From contig NZ_CP045701.2 in the NCBI RefSeq assembly GCF_009601685.2, forward strand, positions 6,448,001 through 6,512,000: DNA of 64,000 bases, in the 5' to 3' direction. This document shows positions 42,842 to 51,050 of this stretch, in pieces (positions within the stretch are counted from its first letter, which is position 1; each line of letters starts with the position of its first letter). Origin of the DNA: Pseudomonas brassicacearum. GTDB taxonomy: Bacteria; Pseudomonadota; Gammaproteobacteria; Pseudomonadales; Pseudomonadaceae. The notes under the pieces are model-generated. The model ran no database searches. It saw nothing but the letters and a program-made list of their open reading frames with translations, and was not told the DNA's origin. The translations under genes were made by a program, and so were the position numbers.

Positions 42842-45800
42842 TTACTCCGGTTTCGGTCTCATCTCGCCGAACGATTTAAGCGATTGGCGCGTGACCCCAT
42901 TCCTCAGGTACTGCCATGCCCAGTCCGGCACGGCCATATAACCTTCCAGATACAACGCAAAGTTCAAACGGGTATGCCCCAGGCGATCAGTTGGGAAGTC
43001 GAAGCTGTACAGATACTGTTGGGCGCGGCTTTGGCCCATGCTGAACAGCTCCATGACAATGCGATTCGCGCGCTCCTCTTCACTTGTGAGATTGCTTCTT
43101 AATGCTCGCACGAACTCCAGCGCAGAACGCAGTACGCCGGGGCGACTGAGCGTGCGTTGAATCGCCGAATCACTGAAGTGTGACCCGATCATATCGTCCC
43201 AGATTCGCACCGCGTGACTGCTTGGCATCTGTTGAAGCGAACGCCTTAGGCCAGGAGTATTGAACAGGATGTTCACCCTGGTATTGGAAGGTGATTGCCC
43301 TGGGGCACTGAATAACTCCACCAACGCTGCTTGATCTCCTTCTCCAGCGGTGGCCTGCGCGTTGCCCATGAACTTCCAAAGCTGTGTCAGCGCGTCTTGA
43401 TGCGTGACGATGTTTTGCAGGTTAGTGTCATCGAACAGTCGCATCCAGTGGATATCAATATCGTTTTGCCTGACCACTTCTGCATAACGAGTGTCTGCAT
43501 ATTCGGCGATGATCCGCAGTCGTTTGTCCGAAAGCGCCGGATTACGCAGCCACCTCGCCACGACACTCACAGGCAGCATGCCATCGAGGTTGGATGAAAC
43601 CACGAAGGAGCGCAGAAGGATGTGTGCCCGCTTCAACAACTCAGGAAAACGTTCGAGGGATGCCAGCAGCAGGTCGCGAGTGTCCTCGGCCCTTTCGTAA
43701 TAAATATACTGGTCCATCAGCTCCGCATCATCATCGACTAGCCTGCCCGTTTCGCGATGGAATCTCAGTTTTACCAGGTCCAGATCGTTGCGATCCACCA
43801 GATAGGCCCCCTCGAGCAACGCCTCAAGCTGATCATCGTCGAGATGACCATGGGTGGCCTGATCGAACATCACATAGGCCGCCCTGTTCTTCGGATGATG
43901 ATCCGTCAACTCCCGGGCCTTGACCCCATACTCGAGCATGATGTGCATCACCCCTTCAGAGAGCCGAATGTATTCGTTATTGATCAGTTCGGTGACCTGG
44001 CGGTCTTCAAGGCGCCCTAGCAGGGTATCGACGAAAAACCGCCGTAGGGTTTGCTCCTCTACGGTGTAGAACGGCGCGCTGCTAGGCATGAGCTGCTGCG
44101 GAGACCTGGACGACAAACGGCGCCCGATTTCCTGCAGAATCTCGGGAGGCAGGTCGGCTTGCTGCGCCGAAACCAGCGTCCTGCGGCCGACATTGTTTAC
44201 GTGCAGCGCCAAGAAATCCTGAGTCGGTTTAAACAAGCCGTGGGGGTTCGGTCCCCCATAGATGATCCGGGTGAGATCGGACATTGCCGCCTCGTCCAAC
44301 AAGTCGTCCAGCCAGGGGGCATTTTCAAAAAGCGCTTGCTGGACCCCGGAAGCTTGCGACACCACATATTGATTCAACTCGGGATGCTGATCGATGTAGT
44401 CAGCCGCTGCGTTGCGCAACCCCTGCATCGAGAAAGTCGCCTGCGCTTGACCTTCATTCAGCCCACGGGCAACGGCATTGAAAAAACAATCACCGTCGCC
44501 AGGAATCTCCACGACACGATCCCCCAGAATCAGGTTGTAATGGTTCTGGGCCGAGCGCCTCAAGACAATATCGGTACTTGACTGACCCGGGTGATAGCCC
44601 ATGGGATAGACGCTTTCAGCCTGGCCCGGCGTAAAGCGTACCGACCAACTCCGGTGTGCGGTTATCTCATCAACGATCAGCAAGCTGCGATTCTGCGGCC
44701 AACTTGGAAGACGAGTGATGATCGCCGGGACCAGCTCCATGACTTGAGTGTCCCAGATGCCGGGTGTGCGAATCGAGTGGGAAACCGCTGATGACGATAC
44801 CTTGGGTTTCGAGGGACCTTGTTCGGAAGGTGCATTGGCAGGCCGCTTACCGCCTCCTCGTCCAAAACCTACGGCTCGCCACTCGCCATTGGGCATCCGT
44901 GCCACGGTACTTCTCATGACGCCGCTGGAACGGATGCTCGATCCTGTCACCGGGTCGACAAGGGTCGCTTCGGTAGCCGTCAACTTCGTGTGATCGTGCA
45001 CCCGGAACACAGTCCCATCGGGTTGGCGCACGAACACCGGCCGATGGACGCTACCGGTAATATCATTGTTCACCGCGGGACGATAAAAGCCTTGGGCATC
45101 GGCGGCCACACCCTGTATCAACGAGGTGTCCGTCACGGCGTATCGTCGGTAGAGCGCCTCCTCCAGGGGCAGCCCAACGAGCACTTCGTCCTGGCTTTGG
45201 CGAGCTGTCACCGCCAGGAAGGAGGATTGTCCCCGCACTGGAACCGTCACACCCGCCATCCCTCGTCCGCCATAATTTGCCACCCTGTGCAAGAAAACCA
45301 GGGTCGTCAGGTTCATTGGGATCGAGCCGGTCCTGACGATCAACAGGCCTGTCTTGATCGCACTTCCAAGTAGCTGGAAACCGGGTATCAGGAGCATGCC
45401 GGCCAGGTCCATGAAGACTTCCATCGCCACCATCACAATCCTGGCCGACGTCTGGCGCTGTACATCCTGGTTGCTGTTGGAGCGGTGATCGGCGTAAGCC
45501 CTATGGAAGTTGAGGTGCGCTTTGTGAAAGAACTCAAGCAGATCGTTGGGAATCAACATGCCCCGGGTCAACGGTTGGCCACGTTGTTGCCCCAATACGC
45601 GTTTTACTTCTTCAGGATCGGTGGTACTGATGCGTGATCGGAAGTACGCCTGCCACTGCTCTTGCTGCAAAAGCCCGGCGATACCATCGCCCAGGCTGGA
45701 AAACTCATACAGGTCCTGCCCCTCGGGGCTGTCCGGAAAATAAGCCCCCACGGTTCCCTTGATATCCGGGCCGTCCTGATCTGAAAAAATCAGGGCGCCA

Positions 45801-47908
45801 TCAACACTGACCGCATTGCCCATCGTTCCATGCTGCCCTCCGGCGCCCAAACTCCCCCCCAGCAACAGACCGTACGCATGAACCCGTCGCCCCTGGACGA
45901 GGGCACGTGTCTGTGGGAGAGGCGATTGGATAATCGCGTCCAGCCAGAGCCCAAGCAGCTTCCTGGGCTTGGGCGGTTTGAAAGTGCTGTCAAATACAGT
46001 GGCCTTGAATACCTTACTCCCCCCAAGTTCAGCCTCGTACGCTTTGAGTTTCATGTTGGCCAAATACGCCGCCTGCCAGGCTGTCTTGTATTCAGGCTTA
46101 TTCATTTTCTCCTTGAGGTAAGTTTCATAACTGCCACCGGCGTCGATGCGCCTCGCCATCCTGGCGACCTCACCCCCCGTCAAAAGAATCAGGAAGCCGC
46201 TGGCCGGGTGTCGAATACGATGGCCATCCGGATCGGCAAGGTAGACGGCCACCACTTCCCTCATGGCGTTCGGATATTGAAGCGGGCGCAGATTCTCCAG
46301 CATCAACTCGGTCAGGCTGCAAATACGCGACTGCCTTGGGTTGGCGCTCTTGCCGTAGGACAGCGTGACCAGGGTCTTGTCCGAATCGGGGTTTATGCCG
46401 GGGTGAACGGTGAGTTGCAGGTATTGTTTGACCTTCTGGCGGGTGAACTGCCGCAATGTCTGGAGATCACGATTGCTGAGTTTATGGACGGCCTCCAATA
46501 CGCGGTTTTCCAGACGGCGGCAGTTGGATTTTTCCGACCGGTTTGCGGTTTTGTAGAAAACGGGGCGGCTGTTTTCCACCAGGGTTTCCTGGCGCCTGGC
46601 CAGCGGCCCGGCGAGCGCCAAATTGGGCAAAGCCAAGGCATCTTCAACCTTCAGCGCAAAAGCCGCCAATGCGAGCGCCTCGTTTGCTGGTGCATTCAGC
46701 ACCGCGTCCAGTGCGGTGCGTTGGCTCTGCAGCAGATCATCCGCCGCCACGTCAAAAACTGACCCGGACACCTCAGAAGAAATATCCCGGATCCCACGCT
46801 TTTGCCCCGCGAAGGTTGGGCTTACTTGATTGACCAGGTCCTGGAAAGATTCGAATCGTTGGAATCCTCCTTCCAGCGAGTACAGGAACAAGGCGTTTCG
46901 ATCCATGCGTTTGATGACCATCGCAGCGGGCCATTTCTGTGGTTTCGCTGTGCCCATGTCGAGCATGACGCAATAGACATGGGGGATGGGCGCCCGCATC
47001 AAACGACTTCTGTGCGCCATGGAAGGATGTGTGGTGATGAGATTCAGCAGTCGGTCTTCTTCATTCTGCTGGGTTCGTGCCTCTTGGTTTAACTCAATCG
47101 CCGGGTTGCGATCGACCTTGTACAAATCCAAAAGATGCAGGTATCGCCGGGACAGGAGATGGGAAAGGATTTCTTCAGTCGTCGACGGTGTGGGCGTATC
47201 GAGCAAGTCGCTGTTTTGGCTTTTGCCAAAGGCCGCCAGATCGTCACGCAACTGACGCTTCAAGTTGTCATTGGCTGTAGGTTCGACGATATAGAACACC
47301 GACTCCATGATGGCTGGAATTTTCGCGCCTAATGGGCTGGCGAATAAGCTGTCGCTTTCCTCCACCGAGTCCGGACGACTGAAGAAACCCACGCCACCGG
47401 ATTTGTAGTTCGCAGGCGTATTTGTCGCCAAACAATCCAACATAACCTCAGTAAAGCTCTGAGAGGACGTCAACGAACGGCCACCGAGCGAGTCCACGGC
47501 AAAATGGTTTACGTAGCAATGATCGGGATCGATATCGGGTAGCGGTGAGGTGCGAAACTCTTGCTCGGGAATCTTTACCTTGATTCGGCTGACCAGCAGA
47601 TTCTTGAGCGCCGTGTCGAACGTCGGATGACCGGCAAACAGACGCGCCAATTGCGTCTGATTGGTATCCAAAAGCCTCAGTTGTCTGATTTGTTCTTTTT
47701 CATGGGCGCCGAGCTGAGCGCCCTCGCTATCCATGGCCGGATAAGTGACTTGAACCTGTGCATCGTCGATAAGGCCCCATTGACCTGATCGCTGATCGGC
47801 GAATTCATGTTGAAACTCAGCCTCGTTGAACAACAAATGGGTGGGTTTCAGAGATACGCTGGCAGGATGGGGCTTGGCGTCAGGTTCATTCGCAGAAGAG
47901 ACAGTCAT
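42842..47908 (-). CDS. Giant toxin-like protein (1688 aa) with a candidate permuted OTU cysteine-protease domain
   Basis: Single-gene protein of the dermonecrotic-toxin-like group. The N-terminal ~900 residues resemble the conserved module of such proteins (for example LTGGEVARMARRIDAGGSYE). A hydrophobic stretch follows near 870-905 (MDLAGMLLIPGFQLLGSAIK), suitable for membrane insertion. At 1135-1145 lies EIPGDGDCFFNAVARGL, the catalytic Asp-Gly-x-Cys motif of OTU proteases (Asp1138, Asp1140, Cys1141). The OTU histidine motif appears as NHYNLI with His1123, that is before rather than after the cysteine, implying circular permutation. The last ~500 residues are helical with LRxLRxIA-like patterns. 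No signal peptide. If active, the domain would cut ubiquitin chains in a eukaryotic host. Confidence 0.7.
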   Translation of the reverse strand: MTVSSANEPDAKPHPASVSLKPTHLLFNEAEFQHEFADQRSGQWGLIDDAQVQVTYPAMDSEGAQLGAHEKEQIRQLRLLDTNQTQLARLFAGHPTFDTALKNLLVSRIKVKIPEQEFRTSPLPDIDPDHCYVNHFAVDSLGGRSLTSSQSFTEVMLDCLATNTPANYKSGGVGFFSRPDSVEESDSLFASPLGAKIPAIMESVFYIVEPTANDNLKRQLRDDLAAFGKSQNSDLLDTPTPSTTEEILSHLLSRRYLHLLDLYKVDRNPAIELNQEARTQQNEEDRLLNLITTHPSMAHRSRLMRAPIPHVYCVMLDMGTAKPQKWPAAMVIKRMDRNALFLYSLEGGFQRFESFQDLVNQVSPTFAGQKRGIRDISSEVSGSVFDVAADDLLQSQRTALDAVLNAPANEALALAAFALKVEDALALPNLALAGPLARRQETLVENSRPVFYKTANRSEKSNCRRLENRVLEAVHKLSNRDLQTLRQFTRQKVKQYLQLTVHPGINPDSDKTLVTLSYGKSANPRQSRICSLTELMLENLRPLQYPNAMREVVAVYLADPDGHRIRHPASGFLILLTGGEVARMARRIDAGGSYETYLKEKMNKPEYKTAWQAAYLANMKLKAYEAELGGSKVFKATVFDSTFKPPKPRKLLGLWLDAIIQSPLPQTRALVQGRRVHAYGLLLGGSLGAGGQHGTMGNAVSVDGALIFSDQDGPDIKGTVGAYFPDSPEGQDLYEFSSLGDGIAGLLQQEQWQAYFRSRISTTDPEEVKRVLGQQRGQPLTRGMLIPNDLLEFFHKAHLNFHRAYADHRSNSNQDVQRQTSARIVMVAMEVFMDLAGMLLIPGFQLLGSAIKTGLLIVRTGSIPMNLTTLVFLHRVANYGGRGMAGVTVPVRGQSSFLAVTARQSQDEVLVGLPLEEALYRRYAVTDTSLIQGVAADAQGFYRPAVNNDITGSVHRPVFVRQPDGTVFRVHDHTKLTATEATLVDPVTGSSIRSSGVMRSTVARMPNGEWRAVGFGRGGGKRPANAPSEQGPSKPKVSSSAVSHSIRTPGIWDTQVMELVPAIITRLPSWPQNRSLLIVDEITAHRSWSVRFTPGQAESVYPMGYHPGQSSTDIVLRRSAQNHYNLILGDRVVEIPGDGDCFFNAVARGLNEGQAQATFSMQGLRNAAADYIDQHPELNQYVVSQASGVQQALFENAPWLDDLLDEAAMSDLTRIIYGGPNPHGLFKPTQDFLALHVNNVGRRTLVSAQQADLPPEILQEIGRRLSSRSPQQLMPSSAPFYTVEEQTLRRFFVDTLLGRLEDRQVTELINNEYIRLSEGVMHIMLEYGVKARELTDHHPKNRAAYVMFDQATHGHLDDDQLEALLEGAYLVDRNDLDLVKLRFHRETGRLVDDDAELMDQYIYYERAEDTRDLLLASLERFPELLKRAHILLRSFVVSSNLDGMLPVSVVARWLRNPALSDKRLRIIAEYADTRYAEVVRQNDIDIHWMRLFDDTNLQNIVTHQDALTQLWKFMGNAQATAGEGDQAALVELFSAPGQSPSNTRVNILFNTPGLRRSLQQMPSSHAVRIWDDMIGSHFSDSAIQRTLSRPGVLRSALEFVRALRSNLTSEEERANRIVMELFSMGQSRAQQYLYSFDFPTDRLGHTRLNFALYLEGYMAVPDWAWQYLRNGVTRQSLKSFGEMRPKPE

Positions 47909-48086
47909 TTCAGGTGTCCGATTGTGAGTAGGACACAGACCCTATCGCGCCGCTCCAGCGCAAATGACATACATACGTATAGGATTGGCTTCGGGATTTA
48001 CAAAAAAGCGTAAGCCGGAATGTCAGCGAAATCCCAAGAACCGTGGCGAGGGAATTTGCTCCCCGGCCACGGTGATTTCCTCAGGT
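47909..48086. repeat. Intergenic region with REP
   Basis: GTGGCGAGGGAATTTGCTCCCCGGCCAC at about 48042-48069 is a degenerate REP just after the methyltransferase stop on the minus strand. The rest is the promoter side of the giant gene, with no other recognised site. Confidence 0.5.
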
Positions 48087-48986
48087 TCAGGCCAGCTGTT
48101 GCGCCAACACCGCAATATGCTCCGGCCCGATCCCGCAGCAGCCGCCCAGGTGGCTGGCCCCGCGTTTTTGCCAATCCGCCGCCCACTGGAGATAGCCTGG
48201 CGGATCGAGGTCTTCGCGCAGCGGATCGAGCCCGTCGTTGGCCGTCGCTTCCTTCGGTTGCGGCGGGAAGGCGTTGGCGTAGGCACCGATGTGGACCTTC
48301 ACGCCCAGGCGCGCAAAGGTGTCCCGTGCGGCATCGATGGCCGCGCCGATCACTTCCGGCTGGCTGCAGTTGAACAGCAGCACTTCGACACCCAGTTCGG
48401 CCGCCACCGCCGCAGCATCCGCCACCGGTTCGCCGGAACGCAGGCGCGGCACTTCATCGGTGTCTTCGTCTTTGAGGGTGAACGACAGCCAGAAGGGCTT
48501 GCCGTCCTTCGGCAACCCGGCGTGAATCGCCCGCGCTTCGACCGTCGAGCTCTGGGTCTCGGCCAGCCACAAGTCGACATGAGGCGCCAGGCCATTCACC
48601 AGGGGCGCGAGCAATTCACTGGCGCGGGACGCGTCGAACAGATCCGGCCGATAGGAACCGAACAACGGTGGCAGCGACCCGGCCACCCGTACCGCTTTGC
48701 CCGAAGCGTGCACCGCCCGTTGCGCCAACTCGCCCGCCAGTGCGGCCAGGGCCTGGCCTTCTTCGGCGAAACGCGCCTCGCCAATATGAAACGGCACCAC
48801 GGCATAGCTGTTGCTGGTAATCACGTTGGCGCCGCTGGCGATGTAGGCCGCGTGCACAGCCTCTACCGCCTGGGGCGCTTCGCTCAAGGCCAGGGCCGAC
48901 CACTCGGGCTGTCGAAACGGCGCGCCCCGGCGTTGCAGTTCGCGGCCCATGCCGCCATCGAGAATGACTGTCGTTACTGCGCCCAT
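48087..48986 (-). CDS. mmuM: Homocysteine S-methyltransferase
   Basis: Transfers a methyl group from S-methylmethionine (or SAM) to homocysteine to make methionine. The ~299-aa protein begins VTTVILDGGMGRELQRRG and holds the zinc ligands in LLFNCSQPE and the paired cysteines of HLGGCCGIGPEH near the C-terminus. The frame extends to a GTG at 49022, with ATGs at 49001 and 48986. The last is chosen because GAGTGAATCGCAT precedes it and family members start here; 49001 is possible. It is divergent from an amino-acid ABC transporter, suggesting uptake of a sulfur amino acid or its derivative. Confidence 0.88.
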   Translation of the reverse strand: MGAVTTVILDGGMGRELQRRGAPFRQPEWSALALSEAPQAVEAVHAAYIASGANVITSNSYAVVPFHIGEARFAEEGQALAALAGELAQRAVHASGKAVRVAGSLPPLFGSYRPDLFDASRASELLAPLVNGLAPHVDLWLAETQSSTVEARAIHAGLPKDGKPFWLSFTLKDEDTDEVPRLRSGEPVADAAAVAAELGVEVLLFNCSQPEVIGAAIDAARDTFARLGVKVHIGAYANAFPPQPKEATANDGLDPLREDLDPPGYLQWAADWQKRGASHLGGCCGIGPEHIAVLAQQLA

Positions 48987-49099
48987 ATGCGATTCACTCA
49001 TAAGCTTATGAAAAATACTCACTACCGGAGTCGTTCTTATAACTATTTAATACGCACCATTCGGTGAACCACAACTTATTTTTCTATCAGGGCCCTCCC

Positions 49100-49921
49100 A
49101 TGAAATTACAACCACTGCTGGCCCTGGGCCTGACTCTGCTGGCCGCCTCTTCGCAAGCATCCGCCGGCGCCACGCTGGATCGCATCGAACAGAAAAAAGA
49201 ACTGGTCGGCGTGCTGATGGAAAGCTATCCACCCTTCTCGTTCCTGAATGATCAGAACCAGCTCGACGGTTTTGACGTGGACGTCGCCAAAGCCGTGGCG
49301 CAGAAATTGGGCGTGAAGCTGCGCCTGGAAACCCCGTCCTGGGACGTGATCGCGGCCGGCCGCTGGAGCGGGCGCTATGACATCTGCATCTGCTCCATGA
49401 CGCCGAGCAAGGCCCGCGCCGAAGTGTTCGATTTCCCGGTGCAGTACTACGCTTCGCCCGCGGTGATCGTGGTCAACGCCAAGGACGACCGTATCCACGG
49501 CGCCAAGGACTTGAGCGGCAAGAAGGTCGGCCTGACCAGCGCCTCCAGCTACGAGAGTTACCTGAACAAGAACCTGGTGATCGAAGGCGCCGAGGATACC
49601 CAACTGAGCTACCCGTTCGAGGACGTGCAGATCGCGCCGTACGACACCGACAACGTAGCGTTCCAAGACCTGGGCCTGGGCGCCGGGGTGCGTCTGGACG
49701 CGGTGCTGACCAACCTGGTGACCGCACAGCCGCGCCTGACTGAAGACAAGCGCTTCAAGCTGGCCGGCGAGGCGCTCTACTCCGAGCCGAACTCGGTGGC
49801 CATCGAAAAGGGCGATGCCCAGTGGGACAGCAAGGTCCGTGAAGTCTTTGCCCAGTTGAAACAGGACGGCACGTTGAGCAAACTTTCGCAAAAATGGATC
49901 GGCGCCGACATTACCCAATGA
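49100..49921 (+). CDS. Amino-acid ABC transporter substrate-binding protein
   Basis: A 273-aa periplasmic binding protein of the family-3 type. The signal peptide (LLALGLTLLAASSQASA) is followed by GVLMESYPPFSFLNDQNQLDG and GFDVDVAKAVAQKLG, typical of cystine, glutamine and polar amino-acid binders. ATG 49100 starts directly before the signal peptide; the earlier in-frame start adds an unlikely extension. Its stop overlaps the ATG of the permease gene. A methionine precursor as ligand is inferred from the divergent mmuM. No ATPase gene is present here. Confidence 0.88.
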   Translation: MKLQPLLALGLTLLAASSQASAGATLDRIEQKKELVGVLMESYPPFSFLNDQNQLDGFDVDVAKAVAQKLGVKLRLETPSWDVIAAGRWSGRYDICICSMTPSKARAEVFDFPVQYYASPAVIVVNAKDDRIHGAKDLSGKKVGLTSASSYESYLNKNLVIEGAEDTQLSYPFEDVQIAPYDTDNVAFQDLGLGAGVRLDAVLTNLVTAQPRLTEDKRFKLAGEALYSEPNSVAIEKGDAQWDSKVREVFAQLKQDGTLSKLSQKWIGADITQ

Positions 49922-50751
49922 CTTCTTTTCCACCCCCGCAGCCACCGCCACCGGTGGCTGAGTCACGCCTGCAGAAAATCTTCGGTTTTCGCACCCGGCT
50001 GTACCTGACCTGGGCGGCCATGCTGGTGCTGTTCGCGAGTTTCTTCCTGAGCTTCGACCTGAAGTTCTCCATCATCCTCGACAAACTGCCGAACCTGCTG
50101 GGCGTGCACCTGGCGCCCAATGGCTTTTTGCAAGGCGCAATGCTGACGTTGTTCCTGTGCCTGTGCTCGATCGTCGCTTCGTCATTGCTGGGCTTCATCA
50201 CCGCCTTGGCGCGGCTGTCCAGCAGCGCGGTGGCGTTCGGTATGGCCAGTTTCTATGCGTCGTTCTTTCGCGGCACGCCGTTGCTGATCCAGATCCTGCT
50301 GATCTACCTGGGCCTGCCTCAACTGGGCGTAGTCCCGGGCGCCGTCGCCGCCGGGATCATCGCCCTGTCGCTGAACTACGGCGCCTACCTGAGCGAAATC
50401 TTCCGCGCCGGCATCCTCGGCGTCCCCAACGGCCAACGCGAAGCGTCCCTCGCCCTGGGCCTGGGCGAAACCGTGATCTTCTGGCGCGTCACCCTGCCCC
50501 AGGCCATGCGCACCATCATCCCGCCGACCACCAACCAATTCATCTCCATGCTCAAGGATTCTTCGCTGATCTCGGTGATGGGGGTTTGGGAGGTGATGTT
50601 TCTGGCGCAGTCTTATGGTCGTTCCAGCTATCGCTATATTGAAATGCTGACTACGGCGGCGATTATTTACTGGTTGATGTCCATTGCGTTGGAGCTGATT
50701 CAGGCGCGGATGGAGCGGTATTATGGGAAGGCTTATCTGAATAATCGTTGA
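49918..50751 (+). CDS. Amino-acid ABC transporter permease
   Basis: A 277-aa inner-membrane permease of the HisM/GlnP type. After a proline-rich cytoplasmic start (MTSFPPPQPPPPV) come several hydrophobic helices; the EAA loop is visible as EASLALGLGETVIFWRVTLPQAMRTIIPP and FFRGTPLLIQILLIYLG is a common family stretch. The ATG overlaps the stop of the binding-protein gene (ATGA). An ATP-binding subunit should follow in most systems but the next gene is unrelated, so one must be borrowed from elsewhere. Confidence 0.9.
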   Translation: MTSFPPPQPPPPVAESRLQKIFGFRTRLYLTWAAMLVLFASFFLSFDLKFSIILDKLPNLLGVHLAPNGFLQGAMLTLFLCLCSIVASSLLGFITALARLSSSAVAFGMASFYASFFRGTPLLIQILLIYLGLPQLGVVPGAVAAGIIALSLNYGAYLSEIFRAGILGVPNGQREASLALGLGETVIFWRVTLPQAMRTIIPPTTNQFISMLKDSSLISVMGVWEVMFLAQSYGRSSYRYIEMLTTAAIIYWLMSIALELIQARMERYYGKAYLNNR

Positions 50752-50787
50752 GCTAGGGTGGTCTGGGAGGCCGTAAAGCTATTCCGT

Positions 50788-50841
50788 GGATTGGTGTGTA
50801 TATCCATTGCTGCGGTAACGGATATACACACCAGCCAATCC
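50788..50841. repeat. Long inverted repeat downstream of the permease
   Basis: GGATTGG-TGTGTATATCC (50788-50805) pairs with GGATATACACACC-AGCCAATCC (50820-50841), leaving a 14-base loop. Both arms together give nearly 18 paired bases. It could end the permease transcript, although no T run follows; it also looks like a dispersed Pseudomonas palindrome. The surrounding 300 bases up to 51050 hold no gene. Confidence 0.7.
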
Positions 50842-51050
50842 GCCCCCCCCAAAACGGCGCTTTCCATTTCTGAAAGGGTTGTAGGGCAAAGCTTCGAACC
50901 ATGAAAGCCAACGAGACAACACGCTGATCGCAGCACGAGCGGCCTACACATTTCATCCGCCGAATCTTTCCTGTGACGGGGAGATGGCTGGCATCGCCGC
51001 CCAGGGTGAAATTTTTAAAGTGCGACCTCCGTCATTAGAGGTCCCATTCG

